This document shows positions 46,309 to 55,220 of a stretch of DNA of 64,000 nt, piece by piece. The first letter of the stretch is position 1. Each line of letters begins with the position of its first letter. The notes under the pieces are model-generated. The model was given only the letters and a program-made list of their open reading frames with translations, did not search any database and was not told the origin of the DNA. The position numbers and the translations under genes were made by a program. The DNA is from Acetobacter sp. Its GTDB lineage: Bacteria > Pseudomonadota > Alphaproteobacteria > Acetobacterales > Acetobacteraceae. Where the stretch lies: NCBI GenBank assembly GCA_017474285.1, contig JAFVHT010000001.1:18695-82694 (forward strand), given 5' to 3'.

Positions 46309-47629
46309 ATGATTCATGTTAGTGAGAATACTATGCCCTCTTCAGAAACTCTTGTTACGGAATATGTCCAATTATTTCAAAAACTCTATAAATTACAAGT
46401 TAAAGTCTTAAAAGAGAGACTCTCTCAAAATAATGATTTATCAAATACGCAGAAAATCAAAGTCGTATTTTTTGTCTCCTTGGATTGCAAGTTTGCCGCG
46501 AAGCCTTTGTTTGAAAAAATGCTCAAGGATGATCTTTTTGAACCACTTATTGTTGTGGTTCCACTAATAATATGGGGGGGGGGAACAAAAAATTTACCAA
46601 CTTAAAGAGAGTTATACAAGATTAGTAAATTTATACGGTAGTGATTACGTTTTTAATAGTTACTGTGATGCGCGAAAAAGCTTTATAGATGTTTCTTCAG
46701 ATGTTGATATTGCTGTTTTTGAAAACCCATATGTTAACGAGACGTACGTAGAATATACGATCCTATATTATGCCAAAAAGCAGATTTTGCCGATATATAT
46801 CAATTACGGTACGATGCCTGATTCTCATTATGCGGTAAAGGCTATTATATGTTCAACGTTGGTCAATCTTTGTTGGAAAGTTTTTGTAGGAACAAAAGAT
46901 AATTTTGATGATTTTTGTAAATATGCACCTTTGAAAGGTGAAAATGTTATTTTATCGGGTCATTGTAAAATGGACGGTTTGGCTCTCATCAAAAGAAAGA
47001 AATCAGATCGAAAAAAAATTATTCTTGCACCACATCATACAGTTGATATAGATGATACGTCTTCTCTTCCACTATCGAATTTTTTAACATATTCTGACCT
47101 CTTCTTAGAACTTCCTCAAAAATATCCTCAAATTGATTTTGTTTTCAGACCTCATCCTACATTATTTATTATATTATCAGGTATAGTGTTACGGGGAGAA
47201 ACTGGTGTCATAGGGTGGGGAAAAGAGAGGGTCGACGATTACATAAAAAAGATGTCCTCTTTTCCTAATGTTGAGTATCAAGAGGGTGGTGATTATTTTG
47301 AAACATTTGTCAATTCTGATGCCATTATCCATGATTGTGCTTCTTTTATCATGGAGTATTTATATACGGGACACCCTCCTTTGTATCTCCTTAGAAATAA
47401 AGAATCTATTAAAGAAGTTTTTGCTCCAATCGGACAAAAATGTTTAGAGCATTATTATCAGGCTTTTAATGAACAAGACATTATAAACTTTATTGAAGAG
47501 GTTGTCTTAAAGGGAAATGATCCTCTTAAAGAACAGAGAATAAAATTCGCACAAGAGGAAATTATGGTCAATTATCCTCATGTATCAGACTTTATTCTCC
47601 AACATATTAAAGATGAATTAACAACATGA
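46309..47629 (+). pseudogene. CDP-glycerol glycerophosphotransferase-like, OFF at G10 tract
   Basis: Two frames form one gene. The first part (46309-46605) reads to ten G (46574-46583) and stops shortly after. With nine or twelve G the frame continues as EQKIYQLKESYTRLVNLYG and runs to 47629, giving a protein of about 440 residues. The C-terminal half has the TagB/TagF signatures: APHHTVD, FVFRPHPTL, and SDAIIHDCASFIMEYLYT, in which His/Asp/Ser contact CDP-glycerol. It would add glycerol phosphate to a surface glycan. No signal or membrane segment is seen, as expected for a peripheral enzyme. The tract length marks it as probably phase-variable and presently OFF. Confidence 0.85.
46574..46583. 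repeat. G10 homopolymer tract in glycerophosphotransferase gene (OFF)
   Basis: Ten consecutive G. In this state the frame ends at 46605. A change to nine or twelve G restores a continuous frame to 47629. Confidence 0.9.
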
Positions 47630-47949
47630 AACTTTTTACCATCGGACCAGTTGAATTTTATCCGAGCACAAAGGAGGTGAGGCTAAAACCTTTTGTATAT
47701 TTTAGAACAGATGAATACGCTACCGTTGTTAAAGAGTCTTTACAAAAATTATCAAAATTTTTGGGTAACAGCCTTCCTGAATCGTTGATCTATTTGGTGT
47801 CATCGGGAACGGGGGCCATGGAAGCGACTGTTGAAAATTGTGTCGCGCAACATGATAAATGTTTGGTGATTGACGGCGGTGCTTTTGGGTACCGTTTTTG
47901 TGACTTGTTGCATTATCACCACAAATCATTTGATGCACTTAGATGCTGA
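47626..47949 (+). pseudogene. truncated class V aminotransferase (AEP transaminase-like)
   Basis: A 107-residue frame matching only the N-terminal quarter of 2-aminoethylphosphonate:pyruvate-type class V aminotransferases, normally about 360 residues. MKLFTIGPVEFYP, YFRTDEYATVV, SSGTGAMEAT and VIDGGAFGYRF are the family blocks. It stops after FDALRC, before the PLP lysine region, and no other frame continues the homology before the next gene begins. So the catalytic lysine is missing and the gene is almost surely inactive. The start overlaps the stop of the upstream glycerophosphotransferase, so it was probably its operon partner in decorating a glycan. Confidence 0.8.
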
Positions 47950-47966
47950 GGTATGAAAGTTAGAAA

Positions 47967-48866
47967 ATGAGCAACAATGATGATGAGTTACCTTTATCAG
48001 AATTACTGAGAGACATTGCTATTGTTGAAGAGTCTGAGAAATATAAGAAAATTCAGTGTGTAAATCCTAATATTATTCAAAATCGTTTTGATCTATGGGA
48101 GGGGAGTGGTCATTTTCAAGTCTTACAAATCACCTATCAATCAAATGAAAGAAAATATATTGCTTTTAGGGTAGATAACAACGGAATATGTCACTTAGGT
48201 CTTTATATGATGGAGATAGAGAAAAGGGTTTTAGATGCAGCTATTATTTTTCTAAATCAAGTAATGAACGTTTTTCGATTTACATTTGGGCAGTCTTTAA
48301 ATATTTATCCAAAATTGTGTAAGACGACACATTGGTTATTAGAATTACCTAATTCTTATGAAGAGTTTTTACAACGATTTTCACGTAAAACGAGATATAA
48401 CAGAAGAAGAGAGGTGAGACAATTAAATGAAGATTATTGTTGTGAAATAAAACATTTAGAGAAAGAGGAAATATCTACAGAGTTAATAGGTAGGTTGATA
48501 GAAAGAAAATCAGAGCAATATGGTGTTGAAAATAATGTTATCTTAACAGCTTCTTGGGTACTTCCTGTTTATTCTTCTATAAGTGATGCTTGGGTTATGT
48601 ATTTGAATGGGAAATTGGCGGCGATGACGTTTTATAGCATTATGCCAAATTCTTCTGATGCTTATTTTGTTAGTATAGCCTATGAAGCAGAATATAAAAA
48701 ATATTTTGTCGGGAATATGCTCTTTTATCATAGTATTAGAGAGTTAATTGCTAAAAAAATAAAGCGTATTTATACAGGGGAAGCAGAGTCAGACTATAAG
48801 AAAAATGCTCATTGTATTAAAAATGAGACTTGTGGCGGCGTTCTTTTTCTACACTACCAAAATTGA
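47967..48866 (+). CDS. GNAT/FemAB-like acyltransferase
   Basis: A 299-residue protein whose C-terminal two thirds resemble the BioF2-like/FemAB-type GNAT fold. EEFLQRFSRKTRYNRRREVRQL is the characteristic basic segment at the domain start (about 132-153), and YKKYFVGNMLFYHSI near 255 resembles the CoA-binding turn. No signal peptide. These enzymes acylate amino sugars or transfer amino acids in capsule, lipopolysaccharide or exopolysaccharide loci. It follows the truncated aminotransferase by 17 bases, completing a small surface-decoration cassette. The cassette looks more AT-rich than the housekeeping genes around it, consistent with transfer. Confidence 0.7.
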   Translation: MSNNDDELPLSELLRDIAIVEESEKYKKIQCVNPNIIQNRFDLWEGSGHFQVLQITYQSNERKYIAFRVDNNGICHLGLYMMEIEKRVLDAAIIFLNQVMNVFRFTFGQSLNIYPKLCKTTHWLLELPNSYEEFLQRFSRKTRYNRRREVRQLNEDYCCEIKHLEKEEISTELIGRLIERKSEQYGVENNVILTASWVLPVYSSISDAWVMYLNGKLAAMTFYSIMPNSSDAYFVSIAYEAEYKKYFVGNMLFYHSIRELIAKKIKRIYTGEAESDYKKNAHCIKNETCGGVLFLHYQN

Positions 48867-48949
48867 ACGAAGCTATGACCCCTATTAAATAAATATAAAG
48901 AAAGAAAATAAAAACGAAATTAAAACGACAAAAATATTTTACTTTAATT

Positions 48950-49915
48950 TTATTGTAATACTTTGAGTAAATTCTTCATATCGTGTGGGAGAGGGGTTTC
49001 AAACGTGAGCATTTCCCCCGTGTCGGGGTGTGTAAACCCGAGCCGTGTGGCGTGAAGAGCTTGGCGTGGGAAATCAAGCGCGGCTGTGCGTTGTGTATCG
49101 GGTAAATGGCGCGCTACAGCAGGAATACGTCGTAGATAAAGCGGATCTCCAACCAAAGGGTGACCATGTGCCGAAAAATGTACCCGAATTTGATGCGTTC
49201 TTCCTGTGGCTAATCGGCACTCTACAAAAGCAATTTGTCCGCTTAAGACTTGAAGTGTTTTATAATGTGTCAGCGCCCATTTTCCCCGATGTTCTGTCAT
49301 CGCCATACGTTTACGATCGCGTTTATCACGCCCAATAGATCCTTCAAAACTGCCTATTGCGGGGGATGGGATGCCCCAACAAAGCGCACGATAAACGCGA
49401 TCAATATGGCGGGAAGCAAAATCTTTTGACAGGGCAAGATAGGCTTTTTCTGTTTTAGCCACAACCATCACCCCTGACGTATCTTTATCGAGGCGATGAA
49501 CAATACCCGGACGGTTATTATTCATACCAACAAAATCCGCGCCACAATGGGCAATAAGTCCGTTGACTAAAGTACCTGTTTCGTTGCCCGGGGCAGGGTG
49601 AACCACCAAGCCGGGCGGTTTATCGAGAACAATCAGGGCGTTATCTTCATATAAAATAGAGAAATGGATATTTTGTTCACCTTGGGGGTGCGTGGGTGGA
49701 TCAGGCGGGAGTGTCAGTGTTAAGACCATGCCTTCACGTACAGGGGTTGAAGCTGTGCAAAGCGGCTGCCCCTGACAAAGGAGATGCCCCGCCTCAATAA
49801 GCCCTTGAATACGAGCGCGGGATAAGTTTGGGCATGTTTCAGCCAAATAACGATCCACGCGCACCCCCACATGTTGGGCGGTAACAATTGTTTGGAAGGT
49901 TTGAAAATCTGTCAT
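48950..49915 (-). CDS. rluD: RluA/RluD-family 23S rRNA pseudouridine synthase
   Basis: A 321-residue enzyme with an N-terminal S4 RNA-binding domain (RVDRYLAETCPNLSRARIQGLI, about residues 18-40) and the catalytic domain with HRLDKDTSGVMVVAK, whose Asp is the nucleophile. The RTHQIRVHFSAHGHPLVGDPLY block is also diagnostic. By architecture it is RluD-like (three pseudouridines in helix 69 of 23S rRNA), but RluC is not excluded. The frame opens 22 codons earlier; ATG 49915 (MTDFQTF) gives a normal N terminus. The gene converges with the acyltransferase. Confidence 0.92.
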   Translation of the reverse strand: MTDFQTFQTIVTAQHVGVRVDRYLAETCPNLSRARIQGLIEAGHLLCQGQPLCTASTPVREGMVLTLTLPPDPPTHPQGEQNIHFSILYEDNALIVLDKPPGLVVHPAPGNETGTLVNGLIAHCGADFVGMNNNRPGIVHRLDKDTSGVMVVAKTEKAYLALSKDFASRHIDRVYRALCWGIPSPAIGSFEGSIGRDKRDRKRMAMTEHRGKWALTHYKTLQVLSGQIAFVECRLATGRTHQIRVHFSAHGHPLVGDPLYLRRIPAVARHLPDTQRTAALDFPRQALHATRLGFTHPDTGEMLTFETPLPHDMKNLLKVLQ

Positions 49916-49993
49916 GAGGATATAAAGGGGGCTTGTTATTGTCTCAAATAGTTTTATAGTTTTACCACGTATGCACGACAACGGGAAAATAAC

Positions 49994-50266
49994 ATGACAG
50001 AAAGCGCGTTATCTACAACGCAAACAGAAAAAACCAACAATGAGGAACAAACACGGCTAAGAATGGAAGCCATTATCCGCTTGGCGCATGTGATGCCAAC
50101 GGCGAGCCGATTTGAACTGATGGGGGTTGTTCAAAAACTGTCTGATACAGAATTTGAACAAACAGAAGACGGGCAGGCGCTATTGACGTATTTTAATACG
50201 GCTATTGAAAAATATTTTGAAAAGAATCGTCTCAAAAAACAAAAAAATAGAAAAAAGAAATCATAA
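49994..50266 (+). CDS. small hypothetical protein with basic tail
   Basis: A 90-residue protein with a charged, mainly helical centre (RLRMEAIIRLAHVMPTASRF, then FELMGVVQKLSD) and a strongly Lys/Arg-rich C-terminal tail (KNRLKKQKNRKKK). It could bind nucleic acid through the tail; this is inference. No family is recognised. It diverges from the pseudouridine synthase and precedes ilvE by about 85 bases. Confidence 0.55.
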   Translation: MTESALSTTQTEKTNNEEQTRLRMEAIIRLAHVMPTASRFELMGVVQKLSDTEFEQTEDGQALLTYFNTAIEKYFEKNRLKKQKNRKKKS

Positions 50267-50351
50267 AGAAATAAAAATAAACCTTTGTTTTTTGTCGCTC
50301 TTAACAGGTAAAAAAGTTTAAGAGATTTTTTGATAATAGGAGAGTTCTCGT

Positions 50352-51455
50352 ATGACAGCTCATAAATCCCATACCCATTTTACGGTGACTCATAACACAA
50401 AAACTTCTGCGGCTGATCGGGAACGCGCTTTGCAAAACCCCGGGTTTGGTAGCACATTTACGGATCATATGGTGTTTGTCACCTATACAGCGGGGAAGGG
50501 CTGGCATTCGGCAAGAATTGTGCCCTATCAACCTTTGGTGTTAGAGCCTTCGGCTTTGGTTTTCCATTATGGGCAGGAAATTTTTGAAGGGCTGAAAGCC
50601 TATCGGGCAGAGGATGGGCGTCTTCTTTTGTTCCGTCCTGAGGCGAATGCCTATCGGTTTCGGAAATCGGCTGAACGTTTGGCGATGGCTGATTTGCCTG
50701 AAGAACTTTTTATAGAGGCGATTTCGCAGATCGTGCGTGTCGATGAAGCATGGATTCCGCCACAAGAAGTCGGTGCGTTATACCTCCGCCCGTTTATGAT
50801 TGCTACAGAGGCGGCTTTGGGCGTTCGTCCCTCTTCGACGTTTGAATTTATTGTGATTGCTTGCGCTGTGGGAGATTATTTTTCAGCAGAGTCTGGGGTT
50901 GTTTCTGTTTGGGTTGAGAAAAATTTTGCGCGCACCTCACGCGGAGGGACAGGGATCGCCAAATGTGGAGGCAATTATGCCGCAAGCCTTATCGCCCAAA
51001 TGGAAGGTAAAGCGAACGGCTGCCATCAGGTGTTATTTCTTGATGCGGTAGAACGCCGTTGGATCGAAGAAATGGGCGGTATGAATGTGATGATGGTGTT
51101 TGATGATGGGACCCTACAAACCCCGCCTTTAACAGATGGCACCATTTTACATGGAATTACGCGTGACTCTTTACTCACCTTAGCCCGCGATAAAGGGCTA
51201 ACGGTTTCTGAGGCGCCTTATGCCATTGATCAATTGTATCACGACGTTCAAAGCGGACGCTTGAAAGAAGTTTTTGCCTGTGGCACAGCAGCGGTTGTAA
51301 CGCCGATAGGTTCTTTTAAGAGCAGTGCGGGCACGTGTGTCATCGGTGATGGGCAGACAGTAGGTCCTGTGACGAGTCTTTTACGTCAAAGCCTGTGTGA
51401 TATTCAATTTGGTCGTGCGCCTGATCCGCATGGATGGGTTAAAGTGATTCAGTAA
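50352..51455 (+). CDS. ilvE: branched-chain amino acid aminotransferase
   Basis: A 367-residue PLP enzyme of fold type IV that performs the last step of Leu, Ile and Val synthesis. Visible: FEGLKAYRAEDGRLLLFRPEAN, the PLP Lys in GTGIAKCGGNYAAS, EEMGGMNVMMVF and EVFACGTAAVVTPIG. Length and motifs fit the class II BCAT group (about 360 residues) that resembles eukaryotic enzymes. AGGAG precedes the ATG. polA follows within 20 bases. Confidence 0.95.
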   Translation: MTAHKSHTHFTVTHNTKTSAADRERALQNPGFGSTFTDHMVFVTYTAGKGWHSARIVPYQPLVLEPSALVFHYGQEIFEGLKAYRAEDGRLLLFRPEANAYRFRKSAERLAMADLPEELFIEAISQIVRVDEAWIPPQEVGALYLRPFMIATEAALGVRPSSTFEFIVIACAVGDYFSAESGVVSVWVEKNFARTSRGGTGIAKCGGNYAASLIAQMEGKANGCHQVLFLDAVERRWIEEMGGMNVMMVFDDGTLQTPPLTDGTILHGITRDSLLTLARDKGLTVSEAPYAIDQLYHDVQSGRLKEVFACGTAAVVTPIGSFKSSAGTCVIGDGQTVGPVTSLLRQSLCDIQFGRAPDPHGWVKVIQ

Positions 51456-51469
51456 GCGTATGACGCTTG

Positions 51470-54313
51470 ATGATGACGGATCATACCCCGCATTTAATAC
51501 TCGTAGACGGTAGCGGTTTTATTTTTCGCGCCTTTCATGCACTTCCTCCGATGACAAATCCAGAGGGTGTGCCTGTGAACGCAGTGTATGGGTTTACGAC
51601 CATGCTTGTTCGCTTGATACAAGAGATGGCGGGGACACATCTTGCTGTGGTGTTTGATGCTAGTCGGCAAACTTTTCGTACACAATTATACCCCCTTTAT
51701 AAGGCGCATCGTCCTGATGTGCCAGAGGAATTACGCCCACAATTTAGCCTTATCCGTGAGGCAACACAGGCTTTTGGTCTACAAGGTATTGAGCTGCCCG
51801 GTTGGGAAGCAGATGATCTGATTGCTTCGTATGCAACAAAAATCCAAGATTTGGGGGGAACGTGTACCATCGTTTCTTCTGATAAAGATTTAATGCAACT
51901 TGTCGGGGCAAAAGTGCATATGCACGACCCGATTAAGCAAAAAATGATCGGACTTGCCGAAGTCGAAGCAAAATTCGGTGTTCCCCCTGAAAAAGTGGCT
52001 GAGGTACAAGCCTTAATGGGAGATTCAAGCGATAATGTGCCCGGTGTGCCTGGAATTGGTCCTAAAACAGCCGCCGCACTGATTACAGAATATGGTACAC
52101 TTGAGCGTGTGCTTGCCGCAACGGCAACAATGAAACCCTCAAAACGCCGTACTGTATTGCAAGAACATGCTGAGGACGCACGGGTTTCGTTGCGCCTTGT
52201 CACGTTAGAGCGTCATGTTCCGCTTCCTGTACCGATTGCTGATTTAGCGTTTGTTTCTCCTCAACAACAAATTTTGATTCCATGGCTTGAGCGGATGGGG
52301 TTTCGTTCTGTTATAGCGCGTTTAACACGTCATCAAAATCAACTGCAAAAAAATCAAATACACATGGGGGAACAGGCAGAACGTCAAGCCCAGACTTCTT
52401 CTGATAATCCTCACGAACATGCATTAAACAGTGAGAACGCGCGTCTCTCTATTTTGCCCCATTATGTGCGTGCGCCTTATGGTCCTTATGAAACCATTCG
52501 CACTGCAGAGGCTTTGCAAATATGGGTTGATAAAGCCGCTCAAAAAGGGATTTGTGCTGTTGATACAGAAACAAACGGATTAGACCCCTTAAAAGCGACT
52601 CTTTTAGGGTTTTCATTAGCTTATGTACCGGGAAAAGCGTGTTATGTCCCTTTACGGCATGAAAACACTTTAGAAAAACCCACGGGCGCGCAGCTTGAAG
52701 CCTCAAAAGCGCTTCACATATTAAAGCCGCTCCTTGAAAATACGTCTGTTTTGAAAATTTTTCATAACGCGAAATTTGATCTTCTCGTGTTAAAAACAGC
52801 CTACTCTTTCTTACAAATTCCTCTTCAAGGCATAACCCCGATAGACGATACAATGCTCATTTCTTACAGCCAATCTGCTGGCTTGCATGGGCAAAGTATG
52901 GATGAGTTGTCGGAACGTTATTTAGCACATACGCCCATCTCATACGACGATGTGACAGGCACAGGGCGGGCGCGTATTCCTTTTGCGCAGGTTTCTATAG
53001 AAAAAGCAACAGAATATGCCGCAGAAGATGTCGATGTCACAGTACGTTTGTGGCATGTCTTGCGCCCTGAATTGCGTGTGCGTCAGGCGCTTGCTCTTTA
53101 TGAATATATTGAGCGCCCGCTTATGCCTATTTTGGCAGATATGGAACAAGTGGGGATTGCTGTTGATTTGGGCGAACTAAGCCGCCTTTCAGAAGATTTT
53201 GAAAAGCGTATGCATGGTTTAGAACAGGAAATTTACCAACTCGCCGGACGTGATTTTTCGATTGGCTCTCCAAAACAGCTTGGGGAAATTTTATTTGATG
53301 AAATGGGGCTGACAGGTGGGCGTAAAGGACGAAAAGGCGCTTGGAGTACGGATTCAGAGATTTTGCAGAGCTTGGCGGATCAAGGGCATTTGTTACCCGT
53401 GCGTGTGTTAGAGTGGCGGCAATTAGCCAAACTTAAAAGCACTTATACGGATGCACTGTTACGCCAAGCGAGCATTAAAAGCCGTGTGCATACGTCTTTT
53501 CAAATGGCGGGGACAACAACAGGGCGGCTTTCTTCTTTCGATCCGAACCTTCAAAATATTCCTATTCGTACCGAAGAGGGTACACGTATTCGGCGGGCTT
53601 TTATAGCCCCGCGAGGGCGTAGATTGATTTCAGCTGATTATTCTCAAATTGAATTACGTTTACTAGCTCATGCGGCAGATATTCCCGCTTTGCGAGAGGC
53701 ATTTGCAGAGGGGCAAGATATTCATACCCGTACAGCGTCAGAAGTGTTTGGTATTCCATTAGAAAATATGGATCCGTTGATTCGCAGGCGTGCAAAAGCC
53801 ATTAATTTTGGGATTATTTACGGCATTTCTGCTTTTGGGCTTGCGCGTCAATTAGGTATTTCTGCGAGCGAGGCAAAAACTTATATAGAGACTTATTTTG
53901 CCCGTTACCCGGGTATACGAGACTATATGGAGCACACAAAAGAGGAAGCCCGCCAAAAAGGCTATGTTCTTACTCTTTTTGGACGACGTTGTTATGTGCC
54001 GGGGATTACCGACAAACACGCCGCGCGTCGTCACTATGCCGAACGGCAAGCCATTAACGCGCCCTTACAAGGCGGGGCGGCAGATATTATTAAACGGGCT
54101 ATGGTGCGTTTGCCTGCTGCTTTACGGGTCGCAGGGTTACATTCGGCACATATGTTATTACAAGTCCATGATGAACTCCTTTTTGAAGCCGACGAAGTCG
54201 AGTCCGAAGCTGTTGCTGTTGAGGTGCGTCGTGTTATGGAATCAGCGGCTCAATTACGTGTTCCGTTAGTGGTGGAAACGGGGATTGGTCAAAATTGGGC
54301 AGAAGCGCATTAA
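51470..54313 (+). CDS. polA: DNA polymerase I
   Basis: A 947-residue repair and Okazaki-maturation polymerase. The 5' nuclease domain (about 1-295) has LVDGSGFIFRAFHA, GWEADDLIA and GDSSDNVPGVPGIGPKTAA. The 3'-5' exonuclease-like domain (about 350-530) keeps AVDTETNGLDP, with the metal-binding Asp and Glu. The polymerase domain (about 560-947) has SADYSQIELRLLAHA (motif A), RRRAKAINFGIIYGIS (motif B) and VHDELLFEA (motif C). Adjacent Met codons at 51470 and 51473 could each start. It is complete and conventional. Confidence 0.97.
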   Translation: MMTDHTPHLILVDGSGFIFRAFHALPPMTNPEGVPVNAVYGFTTMLVRLIQEMAGTHLAVVFDASRQTFRTQLYPLYKAHRPDVPEELRPQFSLIREATQAFGLQGIELPGWEADDLIASYATKIQDLGGTCTIVSSDKDLMQLVGAKVHMHDPIKQKMIGLAEVEAKFGVPPEKVAEVQALMGDSSDNVPGVPGIGPKTAAALITEYGTLERVLAATATMKPSKRRTVLQEHAEDARVSLRLVTLERHVPLPVPIADLAFVSPQQQILIPWLERMGFRSVIARLTRHQNQLQKNQIHMGEQAERQAQTSSDNPHEHALNSENARLSILPHYVRAPYGPYETIRTAEALQIWVDKAAQKGICAVDTETNGLDPLKATLLGFSLAYVPGKACYVPLRHENTLEKPTGAQLEASKALHILKPLLENTSVLKIFHNAKFDLLVLKTAYSFLQIPLQGITPIDDTMLISYSQSAGLHGQSMDELSERYLAHTPISYDDVTGTGRARIPFAQVSIEKATEYAAEDVDVTVRLWHVLRPELRVRQALALYEYIERPLMPILADMEQVGIAVDLGELSRLSEDFEKRMHGLEQEIYQLAGRDFSIGSPKQLGEILFDEMGLTGGRKGRKGAWSTDSEILQSLADQGHLLPVRVLEWRQLAKLKSTYTDALLRQASIKSRVHTSFQMAGTTTGRLSSFDPNLQNIPIRTEEGTRIRRAFIAPRGRRLISADYSQIELRLLAHAADIPALREAFAEGQDIHTRTASEVFGIPLENMDPLIRRRAKAINFGIIYGISAFGLARQLGISASEAKTYIETYFARYPGIRDYMEHTKEEARQKGYVLTLFGRRCYVPGITDKHAARRHYAERQAINAPLQGGAADIIKRAMVRLPAALRVAGLHSAHMLLQVHDELLFEADEVESEAVAVEVRRVMESAAQLRVPLVVETGIGQNWAEAH

Positions 54314-54379
54314 AAAAAGCGTATAAACGTCATCAATAAACATTATAAGTAGACATTATAAACAGGGGGGCATAGTCAA

Positions 54380-55162
54380 ATGGGACACGTGAACGTTAAA
54401 GAATCTTTTCTCGGTAAAGCGGTCCGTTTTTATGGTTCTCTTGTGGTTATGGGGGGGATTTTTCTTTCTTTAGACATAGGGTCATGGGTGATACGGCGTT
54501 GTTGGACCGAAGGGGAACGGCGTCAACAAATAGGGCGGCGTTGGCTACATCTGTTATCACGTTTTAGTGTGTGGTATTTGCACAAAGCGGGGATTTTGGC
54601 GTGCGACGCACAGGCTTTACATGCCTTGCGTGGGGAAAAATCCGTGATTCTTATTGCCAATCATCCCTCGCGTTTGGATAGTTTGATTTTAGCCTCCCTA
54701 TTGCCTCGTGTTGTGTGTGTTACAAAAGCGTCTATTTGGGAACGTCCTATTTTAGGGAGTACCCTTCAAACGGCGGGGTATATTCGTCATGATACGCTGT
54801 TACGTGTGCTCGGTCCAGCGAGTGCTCATTTGAAAGCTGGGGGGCAAGTGCTTCTTTTTCCAGAAGGAACACGCGCCTATGCCGGGGCTTCGCCGAACCC
54901 GTTACAAACGGGTTTTGCCGCGATTGCCCAATGCACGGGCGCCCCTATTCAAGTGGTTTTGATAGAAACAACTAACCCATACTTATCGCAAGGGTGGCGT
55001 TATTATAAAATACCCCCGTTACCGATTGCCTATCGTATAAGTCTTGGACCGCGCTTTCCCGCCCCTCGTGATGAAGCCAGTGCCCGCGCGTTGGTCGAGC
55101 AAGTTGATGCGTGCTTCAAAGAGGCTCTTACGAAAAATAAAACGATAAAAAAGAAAGCATAA
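54380..55162 (+). CDS. plsC: PlsC-type 1-acyl-glycerol-phosphate acyltransferase
   Basis: A 260-residue lysophospholipid acyltransferase. An N-terminal hydrophobic segment (about 15-35) anchors it to the inner membrane. The catalytic motif NHPSRLD (His-x4-Asp variant, about residue 93) and the later FPEGTRAYAG (about 160) define the PlsC family. A run of seven G lies early in the gene but stays in frame. The family makes phosphatidic acid or acylates related lipids; the exact acceptor is unclear, since several paralogues usually exist. The gene ends in a basic tail and converges with hsdR. Confidence 0.87.
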   Translation: MGHVNVKESFLGKAVRFYGSLVVMGGIFLSLDIGSWVIRRCWTEGERRQQIGRRWLHLLSRFSVWYLHKAGILACDAQALHALRGEKSVILIANHPSRLDSLILASLLPRVVCVTKASIWERPILGSTLQTAGYIRHDTLLRVLGPASAHLKAGGQVLLFPEGTRAYAGASPNPLQTGFAAIAQCTGAPIQVVLIETTNPYLSQGWRYYKIPPLPIAYRISLGPRFPAPRDEASARALVEQVDACFKEALTKNKTIKKKA

Positions 55163-55220
55163 AGCTCTATTTTAATAAAAAAAGTTTTTTAGATAAAAAA
55201 AGTTTTCTAGGCACTACCCC

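Noticed and set aside
55163..55200. Two copies of ataaaaaaagtttt as a functional repeat
   Set aside because: Short, low complexity and lying in an AT-rich convergent spacer; chance is enough.
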